Shown here in pieces: positions 36,168 to 46,773 of a stretch of 64,000 nucleotides of DNA. The stretch spans positions 5,456,001 through 5,520,000 of the forward strand of contig OZ020489.1 of NCBI GenBank assembly GCA_963971405.1, in the 5' to 3' direction. The position numbers and the translations under genes were made by a program. Under the pieces are notes generated by a model. That model saw only the letters and a program-made list of their open reading frames with translations. It had not been told where the DNA came from and ran no database searches. The DNA comes from Psococerastis gibbosa (lineage: Eukaryota; Arthropoda; Insecta; Psocodea; Psocidae). Numbering within the stretch: the stretch's first letter is position 1; the number at the start of each line of letters is the position of its first letter.

Positions 36168-36990
36168 CTAACTTGCTTCAAGAGAGAGCTCACCTGCATG
36201 GGCCATTGGAAGAGACATCAAACATTTCACGGTCGGTCTAGGACAGGATCTTCTGCTGTTCTCTCCCCGAACAACCCTAATCTTAGGTGACTCACCCGAA
36301 TTGATTCTTGGAAGACATGTTCCGCACAGTATGGGATTACATCTTCGTCCGTTCCCTCCCCGGCCGTCTGTCAAGCACTATAGGCGTAGGAGGACGAACA
36401 ACCCTAACCTCAGGTAACTCACCTAAACGTGTTCTGGTAGAGACATCCTGCCTCATCAATATTTTGCTCCGTCTTAAACGCATCTTATGCCGCTGACGCT
36501 CTCTCCCCGACCGTCCGACACTCACCATAGGAGTAGGATGTCTAACAACCTTAATCTTAGCCCTTAGATAACTCACACGAACGTGTTCTTGGTAAAGACA
36601 TCCTGCTTAAACCATACAGTATGGGATTACATCTTCGTCCGTTCCCTCCCCGGCTGTCTGTCAAGCACTATAGGCGTAGGAGGACGAACAACCCTAACCT
36701 CAGGTAACTCACCTAAACGTGTTCTGGTAGAGACATCCTGCCTCATCAATATTTTGCTCCGTCTTAAACGCATCTTATGCCGCTGACGCTCTCGCCCCGA
36801 CCGTCTGACACTCACCATAGGAGTAGGATGTCTAACAACCTTAATCTTAGCCCTTAGGTAACTCACACGAACGTGTTCCTGGTAAAGACATCCTGCTTAA
36901 ACCATATTTTGCTCAGTCTTGAATTCCATCGTTTGCCGTAGCCACTCTCTTCCCGACCGTCTGTCAAGCACCATAGGAAAGAGGATGTTT
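36168..36990 (-). repeat. Tandem array of exon-derived units beside the AFF exon
   Basis: On the minus strand a GTGAGTTACCT-like donor recurs near 37015 (the real exon), 36858, 36708, 36565, 36415, 36285 and 36190, a spacing of roughly 95-156 bp. Upstream of each donor is sequence resembling the 3' half of the exon at 37020-37143: a purine-rich GAGAG..CGG..CATAAGATG stretch, then CAAAATAT.., then CAGGATGTCTCTACCAGAACACG... Two subtypes alternate. A 290-bp dimer (36331-36600) is repeated at 36621-36890 with about five differences. Several copies hold an in-frame stop (GTTTAA), so most cannot act as intact exons. It lies inside the intron between the first and second recognised exons. Confidence 0.65.
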
Positions 36991-37019
36991 AATAACTCTC
37001 TTAATCTTAGGTAACTCAC

Positions 37020-37143
37020 CCGAACGGGCTCTTGGAAGAGAGGTGCATTTTGTTCAACCATAGTCCGATCCCTTTGGTCGACTTGGAGATACATCTGCTG
37101 CCGATGCCGCCGTTCCCTCTCCCGCAGCCTCTCACGCTCCACG
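37020..37143 (-). CDS. lilli: AFF/Lilliputian-like gene, first recognised exon (N-terminal homology domain, part 1)
   Basis: The exon starts after a TTTTAG acceptor and ends at CGG|GTGAGT. It carries one leading base, so the preceding intron is phase 2, and it ends in phase 0. It encodes 41 codons: a charged run (ERERLRERERRHRQQ) followed by LFQEPVR. That order, a basic/acidic helix and then a phenylalanine-containing 'F-x-EP' motif, is how the N-terminal homology domain of AF4/FMR2 family proteins begins. Family members are nuclear scaffolds of the super elongation complex; the insect member is Lilliputian. The frame continues without a stop into the exon at 35876. The 5' exon or exons with the start codon lie upstream and were not found. 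Degenerate copies of this exon's 3' half lie just downstream. Seen: splice sites and phase. Known: family motif order. Inferred: identity. Confidence 0.72.
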
Positions 37144-37429
37144 CTAAAACAACAAACAGAAAACATAATCAAACAATAGCCATAAAATAAACACAACGCA
37201 AAATATATATACATCCATATTTTAAGCTGCTGCAAGGATCGTGGACTAAAAATTTGCACGATAATCGACAACCCAATGAAGAGTTTAGGCTCGACCAGCT
37301 GACGCACGAGGACTGGTAGAGGATACTCTACCTTGAGCATAGCTCTATTTGATATGCTTGTGGTTAGCTGTACAGTATATGCCGGCAGCCCCGTTTTTTT
37401 TCTACCCCTACGAGGAGCTGGGAACTGAC

Positions 37430-37632
37430 TTTTAGTTGTTCTATTACTAAGCCAACCTAGCGGAGTTAGGGCTATAAAGCCCTCTCTTACACTCAACTAG
37501 GATGACCCGGGACCGCCTGCTTTACATACCCTCCGAAGCATGGCCAGAAAATGAAGCCAGTGTGGGACTCGAACTAACAACCTTTCGGGTTAAAGTCGGA
37601 GTCGGAGTGTACCACTACTCTACAGGTCCTGA
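37430..37632 (-). mobile_element. tRNA-derived SINE (reverse copy)
   Basis: Reverse complement of the same family (GCCAACCTAGCGGAGTTAGG to ACTCTACAGGTCCTGA). It lies head-to-head with the copy at 37794, so the pair forms an inverted repeat with a 160-bp spacer, in the region upstream of the first recognised AFF exon. Confidence 0.7.
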
Positions 37633-37793
37633 CACAAAGGAAGTCGGACGACCGACAACGGAAGTCCAGTTACCGGACAAGATCAAAATCAAATCAAATA
37701 AATTTTATTCCATTCATCAAGGCAATACAGGTTTACATTATTATATTGTTATGTTAATATTGTTCAGAAATACACGAATTATTATTATAATAT

Positions 37794-37982
37794 GTAGAGT
37801 AGTGGTACGGGCTCTGACTTTCACCCGAACGGTTGTTGGTTCGAGTCCCACACTACCTACATTTTCTGGGCATGCTTCGGAGGGCATGTAAAGCAGGCGG
37901 TCCCGGGTCTTCCTAGTTGAGTGTAAGAGAGGGCTTATAGCCCCAACTCCGCTAGGTTGGCTTAGTAATTGAACAAAAAAAG
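37794..37982 (+). mobile_element. tRNA-derived SINE (forward copy)
   Basis: The head has a Pol III A-box-like TAGTGGTACGGGCTC and a B box GGTTCGAGTCC at 37838. A body conserved in all copies follows: GCTTCGGAGGGCATGTAAAG, CAGGCGGTCCCGGGTCTTCC, and the tail CTAGGTTGGCTTAGTAATTG. The tail ends in an A-rich run. The body after the tRNA head is as conserved as the head. Confidence 0.7.
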
Positions 37983-38639
37983 TCCTTATTTAAAAATATT
38001 ATTATTACTAAATACAAAATTAAATTAAAATTAATTCAAAATTTATGAAATTTATTGGCGTGATCCAAAATACCGGGGGGGGGGGTGGTCATAGGGCCCC
38101 ATGTGTTCCGTGCCCTTAGTTGTCAAAATTCAGAGGGGGGGGGGGTAGAGGTTTTGAACCCTAAAAACTTTAAGATATTAATATCCATGATAGCAGTGCA
38201 GATTCAAATTTAAACATTGACAAAACAACTCCAAAATTGCGAGCATAATACATTAAAATAGTAGAATATTAGTTCAAGTGATTTAATAAAATAAAAATAC
38301 ATAGACTATTACAATATTATAATACATAGTCTATTGTTATTCTCTGCGAAAAAAAAAAACTTTCGTATTTTTCAATCAATTTGTTTTATTTCCATGGAAA
38401 TCCTGGGCGGGAGACTTGACAAGTACCTGGGGTGGCTTCCCCCCCCCCTCCCCCTCTTTACGCAATTGACCCCAAGTACAGAAAAAAAGTCAAGCCTTCC
38501 CATAAGCAGTTTCACTTCCAAAATACCCACTATCCTTAGCATAAAACGATTACGAAGAAGTCGACACCATAATAAAAACCATTCAAGTAGATGACTCAAT
38601 AATTATTGGAAGTGAATTTTAAAATGGGGTTTTCAACAC

Positions 38640-38875
38640 AGACGCACTCAAATGCACTGGCAACACCGAACTACGTCACACGGCATAGACGCCCAAGGCT
38701 AAGGTGAACCACTCATCTGTTCCCATTAGCATTGCACGTGCCAACAACTATCGAACACACAACTGACACTCTAAGATGACGGTCAGGTCGTTGGCTCGGC
38801 GGCGAAAAGGCGCTCCTTCTTCCGCTGCTATCACGGCGGCAAGACGGAAGTGGCAGGTAACTTGTATACATACTG
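38640..38875 (-). promoter_or_regulatory. CpG-rich patch, possible 5' exon or promoter of the AFF gene
   Basis: On the minus strand this 230-bp patch reads TTCCGTCTTGCCGCCGTGAT, AGCAGCGGAAGAAGGAGCGC and CTTTTCGCCGCCGAGCC, with many CpGs in AT-rich surroundings. It lies 1.5 kb upstream of the first recognised AFF exon. No coding frame or clear initiator was seen; the assignment is positional only. Confidence 0.22.
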
Positions 38876-39221
38876 GCACGTAGCATTATATTAGTGCGGG
38901 TTTTACAATACCTGAGTGGTACCTTCTAATACATTTGTCCAGGCTTGAGTACCTGTGGACAGTTTTGTTGTCCAGCCGGTTATATTTAGAATTTTAGAAG
39001 CATGGGCGTAGCATGGATTTTCGTCAGGACGGTGGCGAATAGATGTTTCTCTATTACGGAGAAATCTGCGGATGGCCTTGACTATTAAATACCATAAGGA
39101 TATTAAGCCGATATAACATGAATTATATTGCATTAACGCATTCAATTTCATTATCCTACGATTCAATAATGAAAGTTGTCTACAGTTTAAGTACATTGTC
39201 TTAGAATTTAACAATAATAAA

Positions 39222-39412
39222 GTCCGAGTAGTGGTACCAACTCTTTCACCTGAAAAGGTTGTTGGTTCGAGTCCCACACTTCCTACATGCCATGCTTCGG
39301 AGGGCATGTAAAGCAGGCGGTCCCGGGTCTTCCTAGTTGAGTATAAGTGAGTGCTTTATAGCCCTAACTGCACTACTCGGTTGGCTTTGCAATACTAATA
39401 GAACAACAAAAA
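39222..39412 (+). mobile_element. tRNA-derived SINE
   Basis: GAGTAGTGGTACCAACTC and B box GGTTCGAGTCCC, then the conserved body and tail GGTTGGCTTTGCAATACTAA followed by GAACAACAAAAAAG. Confidence 0.7.
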
Positions 39413-39721
39413 AGTCTATATTTATTACATATATTTCTTGCGAAATTCGACTTTGCAAAAAATGGGAATTGGGGGATCCATTTGTCCAATTTCCAAATCC
39501 ATTTCTACCGCTATTACAAACTGGGTTAGTTCCGGCTACATATACATACTATGTATCAAAATGTATGGGAGCATTACTTTTTAAACTACTCCTATACTCA
39601 TTTATAGCTGTATAATCAATATTTCATGAGAAATTTGACAACAATAAAAACGCATAGTGGGAAGGGGAGGTTCGATTTATCGATTTGCCCTTGAGAGAAA
39701 ACCAGACACTATCAGCTCTTT

Positions 39722-40626
39722 CCCCCCGATTACACACTCGAATAATGGTCCAATATTCGATGCAATAAATATTGGTTGAAGAAAAATTGGAACGTGTAAT
39801 AGCAAAAATTCAGATTCAATCGAATATTCGATCGAATTTAAGACACACGCCTTAAATTGGATCCAATAATTTTGTAAACAAACCAACCATGGCAACCAAC
39901 GCCAACAAACGTTTTCAAAATGGCGCATAACCTCTAATGTGAAGTGGATAATGCAAATGACCAAATTATTATTTGAATTAATCCAGGAAGAGGAGCATTT
40001 ATACGATAAACTAAACCCAGTTTACACAAATAAATCGCAAGAGAAAATTAATAGGAATATTAATGATGCATTTATTTCCCCGCGATTTGTCTTCCCGTTG
40101 TCGTCTCCTGTCTTAGGGGCCTTTCCCATATTAGTTATTTGTCTATGGGCCTAGCCATCAATCGACAGCGCCTAAACTTACAATCGCTAACAGTGTGACG
40201 AAGTTACAATAGTATGTTTATTTCATTTCCGCAAGGTACAATTCAATGTAGGACGTAGATTCTAGACGTTGTCAATAATAAATAGCCTAAAAAAATTAGT
40301 TGTCTTAAATAGTCTAAATTATAAATTCCTGCACGGAGTTGGGGCAACTCTCCGCATATAATGCATTCATTCATATTTTCATCCATGGTTAAAAACGTTT
40401 AGATAGTTAAAAAAGATTTTTCGTTCTTTAGACGCCATCCTTATTCTGTGCAACAAAAGTTGATTTTGCATTTTTTTTGCTAATATTTCTTTCTCTTACC
40501 ACTTAATAGACGTGGCACAAGCCAAGAAATATTTGTGTAATACCTTCATTTTTCAAAAAAATTGGGTCCAATATTTCTTTGGTCGAATATTTATTCGAAT
40601 AAATATTCGAGTGTGTAATCGGGGGG
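39722..40626. mobile_element. Inverted-repeat element with CCCCCCGATTACACACTCGA ends
   Basis: The left end CCCCCCGATTACACACTCGA and the right end are complementary for at least 22 bases, with TTT on both sides (3-bp duplication). At 905 bp it has no supported coding frame. A diverged fragment with CTACACACTCGAATATTTAA is near 9353. Confidence 0.6.
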
Positions 40627-41091
40627 TTTGAATAAATTGTCAAATTTGGAAGTCGCAAGAAAAATCAATTGACTTTTCGCATGCACACGAGTAACACGAC
40701 ATTCAAACATTATGCACATTACATAGTCAATCGCTATCACTGAACGGCCACAGTTATGAAACTTGACTTGTGAAAAATAACGGACACGGAGGAACAAGCA
40801 AGGTCGTCGCGATAGGAGGGTCAGGACCCCCCCCCCCCGGAAAATCTGGAAAATTTGCAGCGTACACTAGATAGAATGGAGTTTCAAATATATTGTGCTT
40901 GCCCCCTTCCCCCTGAAAACATTTGTGGCTACAGCTTAAATAAATAAATAAATATTATATTTCTGTTAAGTCATACAAACAACAATCGACAAGAATAAAG
41001 TAAAATCGTCAAAATATCATCAAAATCAGGTAGTTCTGCCATTGCCATTGTGCTAGTGCCCCAGTGACAGTGTATAGGAAGCTTTCTCTAA
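40627..41091. other. Intergenic or upstream DNA with a C-run repeat
   Basis: AAATTTGCAGCGTACACTAG followed by ATAGAATGGAGTT at 40852-40883 matches 18426-18456, next to a C run in both places; otherwise no feature. Confidence 0.5.
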
Positions 41092-41539
41092 GGCGGCTAT
41101 TCCACTTGTCAATTTTACTTCAAATTCGATTTTGCCATTGACGGAAAATCATAGTTGCATTATTTATTTTTACATCCCATTCCACTTGTTTTCAACAATA
41201 TTTAATCATTTTTGTTTTCATTTTTTTCAAAATTTGTAAGTTTGCCCGCCGTCTTTTTTATAAGAAATTTTCTGATTTAAACTACGAAATAATTCATTCG
41301 TTCTCAAGAAATTAATTTAAATTATTTATCATCTAGACGAGACCATTGTTTTATTTTAGTTTGTTATTGTTTGTAACGCGTGATATTATTCTATGATCAT
41401 TGATCAATTTCAATGTGAGGAAATTAAAATGGAGAATGTCATAGAGTAAAACAAAAATAAACATAATAGTCTCCTTAGTAATTTTGTAAAACTTGCTGTC
41501 ACTCATTGTTAAAAACTAACTTAGTAAAGTTTTACGTAA

Positions 41540-41600
41540 TAAATTAAAAAATATACACAACCGGTTTCGGGTCACGCCATCGTCAAGTGCAATTGAGAGA
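41540..41600 (-). repeat. Penelope-type terminal repeat arm, left copy
   Basis: On the minus strand: TTGACGATGGCGTGACCCG followed by AAACCGGTTGTGTA. It is the inverse of 42105-42145 and related to 30290-30330 and 6262-6290. The pattern 'TGAnGA...GAAACCGG' is the shared feature of Penelope-type terminal repeats, in which hammerhead ribozymes have been described. Confidence 0.5.
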
Positions 41601-41708
41601 CAAACAAAAACAGTATGCAAGCTAAAACACAACAAAACTCATTGTCAAGATAACACACAGCATCACTTAAAGTAAACAATTTTAAATTGAACATTTAAAC
41701 ATTACAGA

Positions 41709-42060
41709 ACTACTTAAAATTGGAGAAAGGGAGGAAATCAGGTGTTTATCAATTAGACTGTAATGATTGTGGTAGCTTGTATATTGGACTAACTGGGAAA
41801 GGTTTTAAAGAAAGAATAGCGGAGCATAGACGGAGGGTAGGAAAACTCAGTCCGCCTTTGCCCAACATATAAACACCCACAGCCTTGCCTGTGACTTCGA
41901 TAATTTTAAGACCTTACATGTAGCCAACAAGGGGAAAGTGCTTGATAATTTAGAAACCATTGAGATTAGGGAAGCTATGGTTAAAAACAAAACGTTACTT
42001 AATGACATAACCTTTTTAAGTAGTTCTCCCTTGTTAGCGCTACCATCGATTAATGTTTAA
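41709..42060 (+). pseudogene. Penelope-like element GIY-YIG endonuclease remnant
   Basis: One frame reads SGVYQLDCNDCGSLYIGLTG, then KGFKERIAEHRRRVGK. The GVYxLxCxxC...YIGxTGxxFxxRxxEH pattern is the GIY-YIG endonuclease with the cysteine pair found in Penelope-like retroelements. A frameshift near 41845 is needed to continue (SAFAQHINTHSLACDF... to SSSPLLALPSIN, then a stop). No reverse transcriptase precedes it; the sequence between the left inverted arm and 41709 is non-coding. It is therefore a 3'-end fragment, dead because of the shift. Confidence 0.72.
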
Positions 42061-42104
42061 ATGTTCAATTTAAAATTGTTTACTTCATGCGATGCTGTGT
42101 GTTA

Positions 42105-42180
42105 TCTTGACAATGGCGTGAGCCGAAACCGGTTGTGTATATTTTTTATTTATTACGTAAAACTTTACTAAGTTAATTTT
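42105..42180 (+). repeat. Penelope-type terminal repeat arm, right copy
   Basis: CTTGACAATGGCGTGAGCCG, then AAACCGGTTGTGTA and a shared AT-rich tail ending GTAAAACTTTACTAAGTTA. It is complementary to 41505-41600. The core has TTGACAA where an active hammerhead would have CTGANGA, so it is probably inactive. Confidence 0.5.
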
Positions 42181-42246
42181 TAATAATGAGTAAAACAAAA
42201 ATCTCAAATGAAATTTGAAGTAAAATTGACAAGTGGAATCGCCGCC

Positions 42247-43984
42247 TAAGAGATGGTATTTTTGGGCAATTTAGGGAAGTTAGTTGCATTTCTCGCCGCT
42301 CTCAGTTCAATCGGGAGTTTTCTAAGGTAGGCGAAACCTTGTAGTATAGGATCCAGTCGCTCACACTTGGCTGTGCGTGGCGCTGGCCTTTCAAGGTCTC
42401 CCCTTTGCGGGCTTTGCCTCATGTAGTAGGTGAGGGTGTCCCCATAGTCCAGGAACGTAAGCAAAACCTCGGAAGTTTTTGAGAGAAGGTTTAGGGCACC
42501 CAAATAAAGATTTATGCAAGTTTATAGCTTGCTATCTCTCATTCCGTGGTTAAACCATTATTTTCCTGGACTACTATTTTGTTTAAGTTTTGCTGAGGAT
42601 GTCCGTTCGAGGGAGTGTGCACCATGATTCGATATCACACTATGAAACCACAAGTTATCCCGCTGGACAGTTTATCGGAGTTTACCCGCCCGGACCCATT
42701 GGCCTCCTCAGGAGGATGGTCGTTTACTGAGCGGCCTTGGTCTTCCGAATGGGAGATGGGAGGAATGACCTTGTCGTATAGTAATTTGTGGAAACATTTA
42801 AAAGTGCATGACAAGCGGTGTTGTTGTACAGTGAGAGAGATTGCCAAATTCCGTTCCACTCCGGTGCTGTTCTGTCAGAAGCGCTACACAGGCTTCACCG
42901 TCTTTCATATAGATTTCCAACGGGTCTGTTCAAGGGTTGGTACTGTAGCGAGTACCGACCGCTCTACTACAACAAATTTCCCGGGCGGGTGAGATGAGCA
43001 TCCACGGCGCATGCAATGAAGCGACAAAAAGTTGTTGTGACAACGTTTAAGCTTGGAGGTTCTCACCATAAGCTAAATGCAGTCATAATAGAGAAATTAG
43101 GATTACCGGGGACAGTGCCGGGCCGAGGTACTTTTGCGCTGGTGGCAAGGTGAAGAATTTGCGCCCTTCAATATAGTAATATAGATTTCTTCTTTTAATG
43201 CCTCTTCTATCGAAGATTGTCAGAAGAAAATTTTTGCGCCTTTTCAGTTACTTTACCGTATTAACTTATTCCATTATTTCCAGTCTTCCTTATACTCTTA
43301 GAGTTTTTTTTTTCTGAGGGCGCTTCATACCCATAGGAAAATGGAATGTTTTCAGGGGTCAATTTTGCGCCCCTTGGGCAGGCCCACCTCGCCACCCCAT
43401 AGGCCCGGGCCTGACAGGGGACCCCTGATAGCTTTCCTATGGTCTGTTGCATTGTAGCGAGTACCGTTCTAATACAACACATTTCCCGGGCGGGTAAGAT
43501 GGGCTTCCGCGGCGTATGCAATGAAGCGGCACAAAGTTGTGACAACATTTAAGCTTGGAAGTTTTCACCATATGCTAAATACAGTCATAATGGATATATA
43601 AAGATTGCCAGAAACCCTATATTTTTTTTTCTTTTTCCTTGTTCAGCAGTACTCCCTGGACAAGGAGCATATATTACAAAATACAATAAGTATGCAATAA
43701 TAATAATAATAACAATTGTGTATTGACCAGACATTTGACAACTACATTTAAGATAAAATAAATAAATTTCCAACAGTACATCATTGACGGCGATGAGCGT
43801 AAGCCCAGATAGCTTTCCTATTGTCTGTACCAAGGATGCGCTGCACCGAGTGGTGTTATTACTATACTATATTTCCCGGGCGGTAAGATTGACATCCACA
43901 GCGCATGCAATTAAGCGGGCAAGTGGTGATCGAGATTACACTAGGAAGTTCTCCCCAGATATCCCAGGTCAAATGTGCACAACT
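42247..43984. other. Intergenic or upstream DNA, no gene recognised
   Basis: A segment containing TTTCCCGGGCGG.TAAGAT occurs at about 42960-43080 and recurs near 43485-43580 and 43870-43900 (each with GCATGCAAT.AAGCG), a dispersed or triplicated repeat. Open frames here are not supported by any family resemblance. Confidence 0.5.
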
Positions 43985-46095
43985 CAGTGGCGGGCACAGA
44001 GGGGAGCCACGGGGGTCATGACCCCCCCCCCCCCCCCAATTTAAAAACACGGCAAAATGACAACTTAATGTAAAAAATGTGGAGCTGAAGAGGACGTGCC
44101 AGGATCGGGGGGAATGGAGGCATCGATGCCACATGTTGCTGCCGACTAGCCAGCCGGCTGTAACTAAAGAAGTAGAATGTAAAAAACCAAAACATGAAAT
44201 GTGAAAACTGTTATTGTAATACTTCTTGAAATGGTTTCGTTTCGTTCTGCATGTACCAACCAGAATTGTTCGGAAAAACTAAATCAGTCACATAAATCAA
44301 ATACCGTATTGTTTTTATTCTCAGTTTATACCTGAGGCAGTATTTTACGAAAACTTAAATGCTGGCCTTGATACTTGTTCTGCGCATGTGTCAGGACTTG
44401 GTCCAATTGGCTCTACCCCTCCAACGAGGAAGGTGTACAACTTACAAGTTCCAGAATTTTTAAATATAGCCTAAAAGTAAAACCTCCAGCACTCATTTTT
44501 AACAATAGCTTTTCATGGTCCTTAAACGTTATTAAAAGCCTAAATGCAACCAGTATGTACTAGATTTTGATCATAACATACCTACCTATAGGTTTTACTT
44601 TTAGGCTATATTTTTAAATTCTGGAACTTTGACTTTATCAAAATTAATGGTTAATTGATAGGCATTATTAATTATGGCAGCTAACTAGTTACTGGGCGAA
44701 AGATGCGAAAGATCAAAGATGAAAAATGGTAGGTAGGTTAGGTGCTGTAGACCCTATATACAAAATAGTAGGCTATTTATTCCATTTCCAACCATAAGGC
44801 ACGACATATAATAAAATTCAGTAGATTTTCGATTTCGTCACGGAAAATAGTCAAAACAGTAACTAATTAAGTTAGCTGTCATAATTAATAATACCTAACA
44901 ATTAACCATTTGATAAAGTCAAAATTCCAGCATTTAAAAATATAGCTAAAAAGTAAAACCTATAGGTAGGTAGGTATGCTATGATCAAAATCCAGTACAT
45001 ACTGGTTGCATTTAGGCTTATAATAACGTTTAAGGACCATGAAAAGCTATTGATAAGAACCGGTCCGAGTTCACTCGAACATGCTTTCCAATTTATCAAA
45101 ATTAGTAGATAGAGAAAATTAGTAATTTTATGGTAAATATTTTTCCTATGGTTAAATTTCAGATATCTCGAGGGGGGGGGGGTTGTCCACCTGACGTCAC
45201 TGGAAGTGAGGTAAATTCCCGATAGGTCAAACAAACACATTAATTACCACACAGCAATAATGGCAGGGCATGCAATGCATATGAGCGCGAATTCTCATCA
45301 TTTTTTTCAAAAAATAATTTTTTGGGCAAAACCAAATATTTTTTTGGGAAAGCAACCTATCCGGTTTCGTTACTCAATTTAACACCTAAAACATGCTTGA
45401 AGGTAGAAATCATCGATAGAAAGGTTTCGCATTTTTTAGTCATTTTTTCATTAAAATTTAGTTATTTTTATTTTTTTACCCCCAGAAGCAAACTATCAAG
45501 GGGCAAGCGACCCCCCGATTTTTGTCAACATTAATAACGACTACAATCAACGAGAATTTAAAAGAAATCGTTGTAGCCGTTTTTGAGAAATAATTTTTTT
45601 AGACGTTTTTTTGGAGTTTTTTGAAAATAAAACCCCCCCAAATTGAGTTAGCCCAAAAAAAAATGGTCCCGAGGTATGATTTTTGTGAACCTACATGCCA
45701 AATTTCACTCAAATCCACTGAGTAGTTTGCCCGGAAATCGACGCACAGACAGACAGAGCGACAGACATTTCGTAAAAACCACTTTTTCGGGTTCCTGGGA
45801 CCTCAAAACGTGTAAATCCGTTGAAATCTCGGAATCGAAAATTTCGACCATCACAAAGCTTTCCTTATACTACGTATAAATTGGAAAGCAAAAATGAGTG
45901 CTGGAAGTTTTACTTTTAGGCTATATTTTAAAATTCTGGAACTTGTAAACAATTTCCCTTCATCGTTGGAGGCGTTCAGTCAATTGGACCAAGTCCTGAC
46001 ACATGCGCAGTAACAAGGAGACAGTCCAGCATTTAAGTTTTCGTGGTATTTTCAGGGATGACCTTCCCCAAAATAAAAAGCTGTGTCCGCCACTG
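43985..46095. mobile_element. Long inverted-repeat non-autonomous transposon with nested R850 copy
   Basis: The left end CAGTGGCGGGCACAG pairs with CTGTGTCCGCCACTG at the right end. Longer inverted arms (44345-44520 against 45895-46050) share GTCAGGACTTGGTCCAATTG, and an inner pair (44515-44690 against 44870-45050) also folds back. The left terminal segment is longer than the right, suggesting an insertion there with a 16-base C run. GCACAACT on the left matches GCAGAACT on the right (7 of 8), offset two bases from the end. An R850 copy at 45055-45889 interrupts the right arm; the left arm supplies the uninterrupted sequence. Confidence 0.6.
45055..45889 (-). repeat. R850 family copy C (nested insertion)
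   Basis: Same boundaries as copy B. It is inserted in the right arm of the long inverted-repeat transposon; sequence on either side (GAAAAGCTATTG / AAAATGAGTGCTGG) is contiguous in the left arm, which fixes the element's ends and shows it is mobile. Confidence 0.7.
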
Positions 46096-46773
46096 CGGCA
46101 GAACTTACTGCACCTTATTCAGTAAATGTTCCAGCTACCTGAGATTAAGAAACGAGTAACCTGAAATAGGTTGAGCCCCGGAAGATCCTAGCCTGGAATA
46201 AGGTCTTGAACACTTACTGGAAATGCACAGCAGGGCGCAAAACAAGCCACAAGGCCATACGCAAAAATGCACCCCAAAAATTAGAAGAAAAAACTGTTAT
46301 GGTCGCAGGTATCATCCAAATACCAATAATTATAGAATTAAATGAGATTCAATAAATGTTGTATTGTACTGTATTGAAAGAAATCAAAATAGAAATTTTG
46401 TCCAAGCACTCATAAGTGACACACCCTCGCTCGCACCAAATTACATGGAAATACCCACAAATACATGTAGCCTGGTACCTATTTTTGACATCAGGCTCAA
46501 GTATTTGGCAGGGTACTTATCACAACAATATGCTTCCGTTTAATTTATTATTAGCAAAGGTGTTCATTTCAAACGTAGCTCACGGTTGTATAATTATGTG
46601 TATAATAAAAATCACAATACATTAATTTATTATGAATTAATAAATAATACAAATTCAAATCAAAATATATTTTTTGCTGAGGAAACATTATGAGGAAAAC
46701 ATATTGAGGAAAGATTACATTACAATTTACAATCTGGACACATTAGGCCGTATTGGGTACTGAAGAAATTTTT

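Larger units (their letters stand above)
41092..42246. mobile_element. Harbinger-like inverted-repeat element carrying a Penelope fragment
   Basis: The left end is GGCGGCTATTCCACTTGTCA and the right end is its complement (TGACAAGTGGAATCGCCGCC, one indel-like difference). TAA directly flanks both ends, a TWA target duplication as made by PIF/Harbinger transposases. No transposase frame is visible. The interior holds a second inverted repeat (about 41505-41610 against 42105-42180) enclosing a Penelope-like endonuclease remnant. Confidence 0.65.

Noticed and set aside
36337-36866. Two nearly identical 79-codon minus-strand frames
   Set aside because: They are not independent genes; they read across degenerate exon-derived repeat units and the donor sequences between them.
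37502-37891. A 129-codon plus-strand frame and similar frames at 25394, 38903 and 29878
   Set aside because: These run through SINE sequence or in and out of real exons and introns; the peptides match repeat translations.
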